In this document: positions 41,531 through 53,840 of the stretch, one piece after another
Position numbering within the stretch: position 1 is the stretch's first letter
How the letters are laid out: each line of letters begins with the position of its first letter
NCBI GenBank assembly: GCA_009746045.1
Contig: RPFO01000153.1
Span: 62,001 to 126,000, forward strand
Length of the DNA: 64,000 nucleotides
Direction: 5' to 3'
Source of the DNA: Mesostigma viride
Lineage: Eukaryota > Streptophyta > Mesostigmatophyceae > Mesostigmatales > Mesostigmataceae
Made by a program: the position numbers and the translations under genes
Notes under the pieces: model-generated
What the model was told of the DNA's origin: nothing
Seen by the model: only the letters and a program-made list of their open reading frames with translations
The model's database searches: none

Positions 41531-42411
41531 TTGTGATTCCATTCCCTAGAAGATGTATGTGATGGCATACATTACGTTCGTTATGCCTTACCGTTGACAC
41601 CAACAGGTGATGGGAGACCTGTCGTTCTGTTTCTTTCTGAACGTGCCCCATGGTTGCTGATGGGAGCGCATTGTGTGCGTGGCATCGGCGGCTGGAGAAT
41701 GCAAGTAACAACGTGAGCTTACGGTCACCGCACCGAGCACCGAGCACCGAGAACCCAAACAGTATTGTGCCAAACTGCATTTCACGGCACACACGCGGCA
41801 GGCATTCTGCGAATGGCAAGTTATACGGGTTGCACCCTTCAAGCAAGTTACCAAAACGTGATGTAGGCAGATGTAGCCTTCGGGCCATGGTTAGCGGGAT
41901 ATTTAGAGGTATTCGCTCCAGAGATCCAAGCGGAAACCCAGAAAATCGAGAGGCTTTCAACCCGCTACATTAGTCTCGTGAATTCGCAACTTCGGAAAAT
42001 AGCATTGCAACCGGCGATTGGGGAAATCGATGAATAAAATCACTACCTAATACAATGAAATGGGCCAGGCAACAGGCATGATGAGATATCGCAGTTCGCA
42101 GAGCTTCGCAGACATGGTCGGTATGCAGATATTTCCTAATTTCAGGCTGGCTTCATGAACACTTGAACAATGAACAGGTTGGTACGCATCCAATTTCTAG
42201 ATCATGAATCATCATCATTCTTCAAGGTGTGTAGAGGAATTATAAATTACATTAGGAATTCCCAGCCCGTTGTGCTCATGGATGGAGCCGATCGGTCCCC
42301 GTGGGCCGTGACCCCGTCTACAGAACCTAGGTACAGGAGTCAGGATCCAGGGAAGACCACTACTATCAACTATCAAGTAAAATTTTACTGTACCCTGCTG
42401 TACTTACCGGT
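41531..42411. other. Non-coding region
   Basis: Nothing recognised. The frame that opens at 42170 enters the LINE fragment at 42429 by chance. Confidence 0.4.
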
Positions 42412-42428
42412 AAATTTTTACTTCAGTG

Positions 42429-43068
42429 ATGCATCATGCCTGTGCACGCACCCTAGTGAAACCATTGAGCACAGGTTTCTTTACTGTAATCTCCCTGGGG
42501 TTTGGACGTGGCTCATTAACATCTGGGCCGCATGGACGGCATCGCCACCCACTCTCCCAATCAGCGTGCGTACCATCATTTTCGGTATTGCTGGCACACC
42601 AGGGTCCGAGCTTTCAGTTTCCCAAGCAGAATGGATATGGCTACGCACTACTATGCTATACGCGATCTGGACCATACGCAACGAGACAGTCTTTAAGGTC
42701 CGCGAGGAGTATACCCGCGGCGGCGTAGTCCGGCGCTTTATATACCTATGGAATGCGGCTATGCGCCGCTACTGGCTGTTAGCTCAGGAACAACACAGGG
42801 TGTGGGACCCAGGGCCCAATAACGACAAGCCCAGCCCGCTCCAGCTTTTTCATGATCTACTGGGCCGTAATCAGGTATTCACCAGTATGCCTCATGGCGA
42901 CATCACTCAGGTCCAATGGCTTCCCTGGTCTAATAACGGGCCCTATTAGCCTTTCACCTGTCACCGCCACACGTGTGTGTGCCCACCTTCATTAGGATTC
43001 GCTGATACTCATTTCCCCTCTCACCTCTTTGGTCCATAATTGGCTAATAAAATATACCCATTTCCCCG
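42429..43068 (+). mobile_element. LINE family E, 640-bp 5'-truncated copy with zf-RVT-like C-terminus
   Basis: Flanked by a perfect 17-bp direct repeat, AAATTTTTACTTCAGTG (42412-42428 and 43069-43085). The insert begins in ORF2 with the C-x-C...H...C zinc-knuckle region (CLCTHPSETIEHRFLYCNLP), then W-rich IWLRTTMLYAIWTIRNETVF, and stops at 42949. It has no hairpin of the A/B/C type; its 3' end is GCTAATAAAATATACCCATT. Confidence 0.82.
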
Positions 43069-43085
43069 AAATTTTTACTTCAGTG

Positions 43086-43708
43086 GGCGCACGCACGATG
43101 CCAGCGGTTAACAAGGCGAAAAGGGCAGGGCGCCTGGCAAGGGGCAATAATTATATATTGGCATGAAGACCATGTGAAGACTGTAGTGGGGAGTGGTTGA
43201 ATATTTTAATTTGCTTATCGTCTGCCTACCATCCAGGTTTCCTTTACACCGTTTTGGCATGTAAGGTGCTTTGCCTGATTGGAATAATCGTGTATTTTTG
43301 CCATGCGATGGAAAGGAAACAAATTCCGTCTCTAGAGGCTGAATTCCACTGGCCATGTGTTATTTTCGTCACTATCACGCAGGCTTCGTCAGCGCGGCCG
43401 TGTTTTCTGAACGTTGTAGGATATCTCGTGTTTTTTGCGCAGCGGCCGTTTAGTCAGTTTGAGAACGTGCTTGTCCGCCATAATTTGTTCCGAAGTCCCC
43501 GGCGTAATATGCTCTCTAATTGGCACTCTCGTGCTCCCCCTCAAATTCAAGCCTAACAACACGGTCGCCTTGATTTTAGCAACTTATATACACAGCCGCC
43601 TGTAAAGCCCGACCTGGACGCCATATTCAGAGCTACCTTATAATTGTGTGAGCTAGAAGCATGAGCGAATACTGGTGGCGTATCTGGCGCTCGTAAGGTG
43701 GAGAATCC
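43086..43708. other. Upstream region of the HECT ligase gene
   Basis: No coding sequence recognised. Promoter and 5' UTR of the following gene are expected here. Confidence 0.4.
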
Positions 43709-46700
43709 ATGAAGGATTTCATTTTTTACCATACCAGTCGGCAACCCAACCGCCTTGGAGGGAAGAATGCTGGTGAAAAGTCCAAGCAGGTAAGTGGCGA
43801 GCTCTACCGTCAGGGTTGCCTCTCCTTGTTGCCATGTGTGTCAATCGCCTGTGCGTGCTCCCAGTCGTGGGTTCCTCGTTCTGCACGGCCTGCGTGCGTT
43901 AGATTGAAATTTGCCTCTATTAAATAGCGTGTTGTTAGAGTACCCGCCTGGGTAAGAAGCGAGGCCTCTGCAGCTTCTCTTTTACACTATCTTCTTTACA
44001 AGTGTATTACAGACTTCTCTTGCAGACTTCTTTTGTGCACTTTCTTCTCACAATTTGCGAGCAGGTGGGAAGCTCGGATCCCCTCCCACTTTTGAGGGTG
44101 CTTACGTTTTCCCCTCGTGCGCATGCAAGAAAAATTGCGATTAAAATGCAATAATAGCACTCCCAACAACCCCTCAGTTTTCACCCACCCTTCCTGCTTC
44201 ATTATTTCCCATGCATCTTTCCCAATCCGTCGTGGTCTGATGGTAGCACGTGGCATGAGAGCGATGGGATGGATCCTGCATCACTTGGCCCCCGTGTCAG
44301 CTGGCGCTCCTCCCGCCCCCCACCTCCCTCCTCTTTCTTTCCTCCCTCCTCCCCCCCACTCTTGTGCCCCCCTTGCAACTCCCTCCTCCATCGCCCTTTC
44401 TTCCCTTCTCCCCACGCACGCCTCACCCTTTCCTCCATTCACCCTCGCCCTGCACCCTTTCTTCCCGTCTCCCCATGCACGCCTCACCCTTGCCTCCATT
44501 CACCCTCGCCTGCACCCTTTCTTCCCTTCTCCCCCCCCCTCACCCTTTCTATGCTCCCCCTCTTCTGCTCCTCTCCCCGATCCCCTGTCACCGCTCCCTC
44601 AACGATCCTGCCCCCCGCGCAGGAGCTGCTGGAAGAGGTGGCGGCCGAGCGTGCGGCGCGTGAGGCCGTTCGCCAGCAGAAGCGCGCCGCCTGCACCCTC
44701 CAGCGCGTGTTCCGGGGCAGGAGGGCTGCCGCCAGCTGGCGCAAGGACATGTGGCGCGAGTGGGAGGCCGAGTTCCTGGCAACCACGACCATGGGGGCAG
44801 CAAGTGGTGGGGCAGCAAGCAGTAACCAAGCGCAAACAGCGAGCGGAACAGGCACGCTGGCTGGTGGGCAGGGCGATGGCAATAGCCAATTGGGCGGTGG
44901 TCAGGGCAGCAGCAGCCTGGCAGGGTCCGCCCCCGGCCCCCGTGTGTGGACCGCACACGAGCTGTCAGACAAGATGCTGCGCCCGTTCCTGTTCCTGTGG
45001 GACGAGCGGACAAGGGGGCGGAGACGGGGGGAAGAGGGGGCGGGGACCAGCCAACAGGCATCGGGGCGGCGACAGTCCTCCGGCTCCTCCAGCACCACCC
45101 AGAGTGCGCACCACTCACAGGCAGGTGCGGGCGCAAACGGGAAAGTACCCTCCGTGTCGCACGCCAGCAGCCACAGGGGTGCTGGCGGCAAGGTGGTGGA
45201 TACCGGCGGTGACCTCGCGGATGCCGGCGGTGTCTTGCTCCAGACCGATGACTGCACGCGCATGCACGCGTGCTGCCTGGCCCTCATCCGCAGCCTCGCA
45301 AACTCAGACCCACGGCTCAACTACGGCTCTCTGCTCGGAGGCCTCGACGGCGCAGGGTGCACCGCGACCGCGCCCCAGCGGCGCGCATACCTGTCGCAGG
45401 CCGGCCGGTTGGCCCGCGCGTGCTGCTGGGTGGTGGCCGCGACGGGGGTGGTGCCAGATGCCACGGAGATGAAGGGGGGCCAATGTGCGTGGCCCACCAG
45501 GGAGGTCGATGTGCTGTCGTCCAGCGGCGGCGGCGGTGCCAACCCCTTCCCCCCCTTGCCACCCGCAAAGCACGTAGCATTGATGGACGCCAAGCGAGCG
45601 TGTGCGTTGCTGCTGGCGGCGCTCACCGACCCGCTGCTGTGGGGATGCCGCAACGCGCCGCCACCCAGAGCAGCAGCATCATCCGCCTATGTGAGCGCCT
45701 CGGTTGACAAGGACCCCCTCGCTCAAGGTGTTCTTGCGGACGCCAGCATGGGAGCGGGAGCATCGTATGCCCCGGGTGGCGCACCCGGCAGCGTGGCGTC
45801 TCGTCCAGGGACCTTCTCGTTGGAGCTCGCGCAGGAGGCGGTGGAGGATGTCCTTTGGTGCCTGGCATCCGCGCCGCCCGCATTCAACCTGTTCATGGCC
45901 ACCAGGCTCGTCGCGATGCTGGCACACGCCACCCAGGGGACTGATCGTGCCGCCACCACGGGTACGGCGGCGGCTCCCATCGGTGCTGGCGCTGCTGGCA
46001 CTACTGCTACCGCTACCACAGGTGCTGCCGCTAACGCTGCTGCTGCTGCTGCTACTGGCTCGTCACCGCCACCATCATCGCAACCCAGCAGCACACCCGC
46101 GGCCCATGTGCTGGAGCAGCAGACGCTGCTGGTCATGTGGGGAGTGTGCCGGCGCGCCCTGGAGCTGCTGCGGGGGGCCCGCGGAGGCATCACCGCCGCT
46201 TGGGCCGCGCTGTCCCTCCTCACGCTGCCAGCTGTCACCTCCTCCCTCGCCCCCGCGATGCTGGCGGGTCTCCGCAGCCCGGCCGTACTCGCCCCCTGCC
46301 TGCGCGCACTCTGCGTTCCCCTGGACAGCCTGGCGGGCACGGTGGCCCGCATGGCGGGCGCGCCCACCGTGGCGTCGGCCGGCGTCAGCGGCGGAAGGGG
46401 CCCCTCCGCGGCATCTTTCGCAGCCGTGGTTGAAGCGCAGGTGCTGGCCATGCTGCGCGAGGGCGATAGCTGTCAGCCGCGTGCTGGCGCTGGCGAGGTT
46501 GGCAGTGATGGTCCGGATGCCAGTGATGGTGGGAATGGCCGCGCGGCTATAAGTAGCATCCCGCCAGCCCTCTGGGCCATCGTCAACGCGCTGAGCTTGC
46601 TGGGACAGTTCCACCGCACACCCACGGCCAAGAGGCGCGGTCAAGACACCCAGCCGGCGGCGGCAGTGGCAGACAGCTCCACGGGAGATGCCGGCCACGC

Positions 46701-49700
46701 AGGTACGGGGGGCCAGCCCTCGTTGTCTGCGTCGGCTTCCCAAGGGAGGTCTTCTCACAGCACCGGCGTGCACCCCCGGCCATCTCCCGCCCACTCGCTC
46801 GCGGCCGCGGTGGCCAATGACCTGGAGCAGCAGCGGGTGACGGATGGCGACGGCCTGCTGACCACCGAGCACGGGGTGGGCATTGGCCTGGCGGTGCGCG
46901 CACTGCTGGCGCAGCTACGCTCCCTGCAGGGTGCCGGCGGCAGGCCTGGCAGTATCCACAGGGACAGCGTTGCACCCGGCGGATCGGGCGCTGTCTCCGC
47001 GAGCAAGGCCAGCAGAGAGGGTGGCGCGGGTGCGAGGGGGGAGGGTGGCGGTGCCAGGAATGCGGGCACACGAGGCGAGGCGGGGGGTAGCGCGGGACCT
47101 GGCTCGACCGCCAGCACATCAACGCCATCATCGCCATCGCTCGAGGTGCACTGGGGGCGAGTGGCGGAACCGCTGCGGCAGCTTCTGCGGGCGGACACAC
47201 TGCAAGCGCTGGTGGATGCCTGCGCGTTCTGCAGGTGGGTGCCGCATGGCGTGTATGCCTTACGTGGGTGAGAGGGTGGCCAAGGTCACGTTGGGGCGTC
47301 ATCCTTGTCCTCGGTGTGGGTGAGAGGGTGGCCAAGGTCACGTTGGGGCGTCATCCTTGTCCTCGGTGTGGGTGAGGGGATGGCCAAGGTCACGTTGGGG
47401 CGTCATCCTTGTCCTCGGTGTGGGTGAGGGGATGGCCAAGGTCACGTTGGGGCGTCATCCTTGTCCTCGGTGTGGGTGAGGGGGTGGCCAAGGTCACGTT
47501 GGGGCGTCATCCTTGTCCTCGGTGTGGGTGAGGGGGTGGCCAAGGTCACGTTGGGGCGTCATCCTTGTCCTCGGTGTGGGTGAGGGGGTGGCCAAGGTCA
47601 CGTTGGGGCGTCATCCTTGTCCTCGGTGTGGGTGAGGGGGTGGCCAAGGTCACGTTGGGGCGTCATCCTTGTCCTCCGTGTGGGTGAGGGGATGGCCAAG
47701 GTCACGTTGGGGCGTCATCCTTGTCCTCGGTGTGGGTGAGGGGGTGGCCAAGGTCACGTTGGGGCGTCATCCTTGTCCTCGGTGTGGGTGAGGGGGTGGC
47801 CAAGGTCACGTTGGGGCGTCATCCTTGTCCTCGGTGTGGGTGAGGGGGTGGCCAAGGTCACGTTGGGGCGTCATCCTTGTCCTCGGTGTGGGTGAGAGGG
47901 TGGCCAAGGTCACGTTGGGGCGTCATCCTTGTCCTCGGTGTGGGTGAGGGGGTGGCCAAGGTCACGTTGGGGCGTCATCCTTGTCCTCGGTGTGGGTGAG
48001 GGGGTGGCCAAGGTCACGTTGGGGCGTCATCCTTGTCCTCGGTGTGGGTGAGGGGATGGCCAAGGTCACGTTGGGGCGTCATCCTTGTCCTCGGTGTGGG
48101 TGAGAGGGTGGCCAAGGTCACGTTGGGGCGTCATCCTTGTCCTCGGTGTGGGTGAGAGGGTGGCCAAGGTCACGTTGGGGCGTCATCCTTGTCCTCGGTG
48201 TGGGTGAGGGGGTGGCCAAGGTCATGTTGGGGCGTCATCCTTGTCCTCGGTGTGGGTGAGGGGGTGGCCAAGGTCACGTTGGGGCGTCATCCTTGTCCTC
48301 GGTGTGGGTGAGGGGGTGGCCAAGGTCACGTTGGGGCGTCATCCTTGTCCTCGGTGTGGGTGAGGGGATGGCCAAGGTCACGTTGGGGCGTCATCCTTGT
48401 CCTCGGTGTGGGTGAGGGGGTGGCCAAGGTCACGTTGGGGCGTCATCCTTGTCCTCGGTGTGGGTGAGGGGGTGGCCAAGGTCACGTTGGGGCGTCATCC
48501 TTGTCCTCGGTGTGGGTGAGGGGATGGCCAAGGTCACGTTGGGGCGTCATCCTTGTCCTCGGTGTGGGTGAGGGGGTGGCCAAGGTCACGTTGGGGCGTC
48601 ATCCTTGTCCTCGGTGTGGGTGAGGGGGTGGCCAAGGTCACGTTGGGGCGTCATCCTTGTCCTCGGTGTGGGTGAGAGGGTGGCCAAGGTCACGTTGGGG
48701 CGTCATCCTTGTCCTCGGTGTGGGTGAGGGGATGGCCAAGGTCACGTTGGGGCGTCATCCTTGTCCTCGGTGTGGGTGAGGGGGTGGCCAAGGTCACGTT
48801 TGGGCGTCATCCTTGTCCTCGGTGTGGGTGAGAGGGTGGCCAAGGTCACGTTGGGGCGTCATCCTTGTCCTCGGTGTGGGTGAGAGGGTGGCCAAGGTCA
48901 CGTTGGGGCGTCATCCTTGTCCTCGGTGTGGGTGAGGGGATGGCCAAGGTCACGTTGGGGCGTCATCCTTGTCCTCGGTGTGGCGTGGCATCCAGCCATA
49001 CTCGCATGACCACCAGATAAGGGCGCCCTGTGTTTCCATAACCTTTGGCGCTGGCACTAGCGGTGACCGCGCCGCGCAGGGTGTTCAGGCCCCCCATTGG
49101 CAACCAGTGGCAAGTGGTTGACTGGTGGAGTCCCTGTTCTAGCTGTGTCCCCGGCGCTGGCTGCTGCGGCGGAGGTTAACTAATCTTGTCTCGCACGCAC
49201 GCCCACGTCGCATCCCTCGCTCGTTGGTAGTTCGGAGGTGGTGGAACGATCCTGCCGCTCGCGTCACCCCGCCTGCCCACCTGCGGTGCTTGCTTGCAGT
49301 GGATGGCCGCACACATATGCGATATAGCGTGCGATAGAATATTTTCCGCACACACATCCCTGGTCCTCATACTCATGCCTTGTCCTTCTCCTGCCCCGCG
49401 CCCCTGTGACCTCTACGCACATGCCGGTGTCTGCTCGCCTGCCTGTGCTGGGTGGTCGTGTGGGACGATCCCCCGCCAACCATTCCTCGGCTCCTGCCTT
49501 GTGCTCCTGTGACCCACACTCGCGCCATGGGTGCTGGGCGTTCCGACCGCCACCTTTCGGCAACAGGGCACGCGCCGCAATACCCGAGCGACCGCCACCC
49601 CCCCGCGCCACCAGCCCACGCAACAACTCGGGGTCCAAGGGGCCGACGTCGGGCGACGATAACGAGGACAGCGGCGACGACGAGCTCCACAAGGACGAGA

Positions 49701-52692
49701 GTGAGGAGGACCTGGAGGATTGGCGCGCTCTGGGCCTGGTGGCGTCCAAGCGGGAAGCGGCACGGGGGCTGTCGGTGGTGCTGGACCAGGTGTCCCAGCA
49801 GGGCGACCTACAGCTGGACACGTGCGAGGTGGCGCTCCTCTATTCGACCGCGCTCGACCTGTTCCCCTCGCTGCTGCCGCCGACGTCACCGGCCCACATC
49901 TCATCGGTCACCGTCCTCAACGCGCTGGCGTTCTCAAGGCACCTGCTGCCCCACCTGCTGGGCCACCTGCTGCCGCGCATGCTAGCCCCTGACCCTGCGG
50001 GATCCACCAGCGGCGCTGCCAACGTGACAGGTGGCGCAAGCGGGGCCTCCGCGGGGGATGCCCCAAGCGGAGGAACGAGGGGGATGGCGCACGCAGCCGC
50101 ACCCTCCTCGGGATCCTTCCTGCTGACATCCGTCAAGCGCATCGCCAGCGACATGGTGGGCCACCACGCCGGCCACCGCAAGCCGGCGGTCTTGGGGGGT
50201 AGCAGTAGCGCAGCGGGGGGCACATCGCAAGCGCTGCCATCCGGCCACCAATCGGGGTCGCCGGCCCCCGAGCAAATCATCGTTCTGGGGGCGGGCGTCG
50301 CGGGTGTCCCGCCCCCCCTGGTCCCCGTGCTCACCTTATTCTCTTCCGCGTACGCCCACCTGCTGCTCATTCTCGACGAGGAAGAGTTCTACACAAAACA
50401 GACGCCCTTCACGCTGCCGCAGCAGGTGGCCCTGGCAACCTCCCTGAACGCGCTCGTGTACCACACATTCGTCCCCGTGGCGCCACCTGTCGCGACCGGG
50501 GCCTCCCCGCCCCTGTCCCTCCTCTCCCCCTCCTCCTCCGCCCCCTCCCCCTTTGCCTCCGTCTCGCCCGCCGAGCGCCGCGCCTCGCTCACCGCGCTGT
50601 CCCGCGCCGCCACCGGTCTGCTCATGAGCCTCCACCAGCGTGACGCCCGGCGGCCCTTCTGCCCGCCGTCCCTCTGGCTGGCTCCTGCTGCCGCCAGCCC
50701 GCCCCCCAAGTACCTGCTGGTCTTGCGGCCACAGGAGGGGGACCGAGATGCCCATGGTGGCGGCGCCAGCAGCAGGGAAGAGCCCTCCATGGCCCCTGCC
50801 GGCGCCACCATCGCCTCCTCGATCCCACACGTGCTCCCTTTTGCGGACCGTGTTGAGCTGTTTCGTGCCACGCTGCGCGAGCAAGGGTTGGTCCCGCTAG
50901 CCCACGCGGATGGGGCCGGGGGCCGAGCGGGTCGCGCCCCAAAGCTTGCGGTGACGATTCGCCGAGACCATCTGCTCGAGGACGCGTTCGCTCAGCTGGG
51001 GGGTGACCGCGCGGCCGGCAAACTGCGTGGCGCGCTGGATGTCCGCTATGTCAACGCGCAGGGCGTGGCGGAGGCAGGAATCGACATGGGTGGCCTGTTC
51101 AAGGAGTTCGTTACTGATCTCGCCAAGGCCGTGTTCGACCCCCAGCTGGGCTTGTTCCAGGCCACGCAGGGGGACGGGTTGCTGTACCCCCGCGGCGCGC
51201 TGCTGGCTGGTGCTGCACTGGGCATGGACGCGTTCCCGTTGGCCCAGTTTGCCGGGCGGGTCATGGGGAAGGCGCTCGCCGAGGGGGTGCTCTTAGAGCT
51301 GGGCCTCGCAGGTTTCTTTGTGACCCGCATCGTCGGCCGCCAGAACTACCTGGAGGATTTGCCCACGCTGGATGCGCAGCTGCACAAGAACTTGATGTAC
51401 TTGAAGCGCTACGAGGGCGATGCTTCGGACCTGTCCCTCACGTTCACGGTGTCAGAGGACGCGTTCGGACGCACGGTCGAGCGGGAGCTGGTCCCTGGGG
51501 GCGCCAGCCTGGCGGTGACGGACGCCAACAAGCTGCACTACATCCACGCGGTGGCGGATTACCACCTAAACCGGGCGATCAAGCCCATCACGGACGCGTT
51601 TGTGCGGGGTCTCAGTGAGCTGGTCCCCCCGGGTCTCTTGCAGCTCTTCAGCCCAGCCGAGTTCAACCAGCTGCTGTCGGGGGGAGAGGACGAGATCGAC
51701 ATCGACGACCTGCGCAAGAACACGCGCTACTCGGGTATGTGGCGGGTGGTAGGAGTACGTGGGGGGTGTAGGAGTGTGTGGAAGGTGGTGGAGGTGGGGG
51801 GGGTGGGGGTGGGGGGTGGGGGGTGGGGGGGTGGGGGGTGGGGGGGTGGGGGGTGGGGGGATGGGGGGGTGGGGGTGGGGGGGTGGGGGGTTGGGGGGGT
51901 GGGGGGGATGGTAGGAGTACGTGGGTTTATCTGCGCCAGAAGGTGGCATGCTGGGGGAACGAGGCGCATGTGCGTGGCGTAGGTTGGCGTTGTCGGTGCA
52001 TGCCAGAGAATGGACAGGGATGCAGCAGCGTGACATGTTTAGCCTTAAGCCTTTGATGCAGCAGCTAGATCCCTGCCTGGCATCTGGCTAGTTGCTTTGC
52101 TGCCGGTGTCGCTGTCTGTGCCGGAACACTTTATACAGGCCCTGGCTTGCACAAGGGTGATCCTACTTGCCTTTGGGATCCGCTTCCTTTGGCGTGGCCT
52201 GAGGTTTTAGTGGTCCATGCCGGTACCTGATGCCTTTTGTTGACAATGGGCAGATGCCACGATGCGCCCATGACCTGTTTTGGCCCCTGACACACGTACC
52301 TGGTTGATGATTCCTAGTCAACATGTTCTCTCCCCCCTGCGCCTGCTCAACCTGCAGGTGGCTTTGCGGACAACAGCCGCGAGGTGTGCATCTTCTGGGA
52401 CGTTGTGGCCAAGTTCTCGCCCGAAGAGAAGCGCGCACTGCTCAAGTTTGTCACGTCCTGCAGCCGGGGCCCGCTGCTGGGCTTTGCGCACCTGAACCCA
52501 AAGTTCACCATCCACAAGGTGGAGTGCGACACGTCCTTCTGGGCCGTCCTGGGTGGCGCCGATGTCGACCGGCTTCCGACCGCGGCCACGTGTCACAACA
52601 TGCTCAAGCTGCCCACGTACAAGCGGGCGAGCACGATGAGGGAGAAGCTGCGCTACTCCATATTCTCCAACTCTGGTTTTGAGCTGTCTTGA
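43709..52692 (+). CDS. UPL7: HECT-type E3 ubiquitin ligase, UPL7/UBE3B-like, with IQ motif
   Basis: Recognised exons: 43709-43789 ([14 protein letters not shown]...KSKQ), 44623-47234, an exon starting somewhere in 49080-49650 and ending at 51734, and 52358-52692 (stop TGA). Residues 28-67 form a helix with an IQ motif ([15 protein letters not shown]), the usual N-terminus of UBE3B/UBE3C/UPL6/UPL7 ligases. A long, poorly conserved helical region with Ser/Gly/Ala-rich insertions follows. The HECT domain starts near 50940 ([16 protein letters not shown]) and includes [40 protein letters not shown] (across the last intron) and the catalytic cysteine in [12 protein letters not shown]. It ends in FELS, as in this family. 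The ligase takes ubiquitin from E2 on that cysteine and passes it to substrates. One short exon may lie at 49080-49170; the 47234-49600 junctions are unresolved. Confidence 0.88.
47262..48982. repeat. 52-bp minisatellite, about 33 units, in a HECT gene intron
   Basis: The unit begins GTGGGTGAGGGGGTGGCCAA and ends CATCCTTGTCCTCGGT. Units differ mainly at one site (GAGGGGG, GAGGGGA or GAGAGGG), with rare single changes near 47676, 48226 and 48800. The array begins 27 bp after the exon end at 47234, whose donor is itself GTGGGTG. Confidence 0.97.
51780..51912. repeat. GGGGTGG-type simple repeat in the last HECT intron
   Basis: About 120 bp of G runs separated by single T or A on the sense strand, starting some 45 bp after the donor at 51735. 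Such RNA could form G-quadruplexes. Confidence 0.9.
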
Positions 52693-52810
52693 GAGCCAGC
52701 ACGCTATTATTTAACTATTTATTTGCAACAGACTCCTTTCACCAGGCACCGAGTGCCAGGATGCTCGTTATCATTGTTGAACTGGCGCACACCAGCCATC
52801 GGTAAAATAA

Positions 52811-52911
52811 TTAATTAATTAATTAATTAATAGACAAGTGACTGCGTCACGGGAGCATAAGTCCTCAGTGGAGCATAAGTCCTCCGTGAGAGGGGAACAT
52901 GGGATGGAAAA
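52811..52911 (-). mobile_element. LINE family D, 101-bp 3' end only
   Basis: Flanked by the 13-bp direct repeat ATCGGTAAAATAA (52798-52810 and 52912-52924). In minus orientation: TTTCCATCCCATGTTCCCCT, two GAGGACTTATGCTCC phrases, CCGTGACGCAGTCACTTGTC and a TTAATTAA tail. It begins 119 bp after the HECT stop codon, so it may lie in the 3' UTR. Confidence 0.85.
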
Positions 52912-53139
52912 ATCGGTAAAATAAAGGTACCTATGAAACGGCAAACAACGGCGAACATTACGACAGAGCAGGCTCCCCCGGCCCAGTTGCAGCCTTGCCG
53001 CGTGACACGCGGACGACACACCTATTGCAGAGTCCAACATTATATAACATGGCATGATTGTGCGCAGATCAATTATCCAGATTAAGTTTAATTCTTGCCT
53101 GCGCGCTGGTAGCATCTCATGGATATGTGTTAAGAAGTA

Positions 53140-53840
53140 TAATTACTTACATCAGATCGAGTGAAGGTACCCAATAAAACATAAATCCAACGCTAACAAG
53201 AGATACCACGACAAAATAACTACAGCTGGCATGGGACACTCCATCCACACCGCGGAATGAAGTTAAATAGCCTAATAACCGTGCTGTGCCGCAAAGTCAG
53301 CCCGCGTGCGGCGGAGCAAGATGTCAGCCATAGCTAGCCCGGGTAAGCACTACCGAAAGGCGGTACGTGGCGCCGGCCAGTACGACGTCCAGGTCGGCGC
53401 CGACCAAGGGGCCCGATGGCCCTCCAGGACGTCCAGGCAGTCCTCCCGGAGCCGGCAGCACTCCTTAAAGAAGCCGGCGGTCAGCTAGGGTCCATATGGC
53501 CCCGAACTCCTCCAAGAATAAGGGCACCCGTACCCGGTGGTGCCCAACGTCGCCATAGGCCGTGAGCTTGGCCCGCTCAGCCCGATCCGCCGTGTAGCCC
53601 GCCGCCTGGGATGCACCAACCACATGGCTAAGAGCCAATGGGCGAGCCACAGAAACGTCAATGAGCTAAAGTGCCGGCCGCCTCCCTCAAAGTCCAGAAT
53701 CACGATATCAGGTCGGTGGTTGTGATGGATATATGTTTAAAAAATATAATTACTTACATCAGAGTGAAAGCACCCACTTAAAAATAAACAAAGCCTACGC
53801 TAACAAGAGATACCACGACAAAAGAAACTACAAGTCGGAA
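53140..53840 (-). mobile_element. LINE ORF2 C-terminal fragment between direct repeats
   Basis: Minus strand 53650-53465 encodes GYTADRAERAKLTAYGDVGH and a PLFLEEFGAI motif, typical of the region after the RT in some LINE ORF2 proteins. The flanks 53140-53225 and 53745-53835 are ~85-bp near-identical direct repeats (TATAATTACTTACATCAGA ... CGCTAACAAGAGATACCACG), so the segment was duplicated or inserted with a long duplication. A near copy of the coding part is at 55390-55665. Confidence 0.65.

Noticed and set aside
42170..42428. N-terminal part of a 259-codon frame
   Set aside because: It lies outside the 17-bp duplication bounding the LINE-E insert, so it is joined to LINE sequence by chance.
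44117..44622. Upstream extension of the HECT gene second exon as coding
   Set aside because: Pyrimidine-rich intron sequence ending in a good acceptor; joining exon 1 (43789) to 44623 gives the expected family N-terminus in frame.
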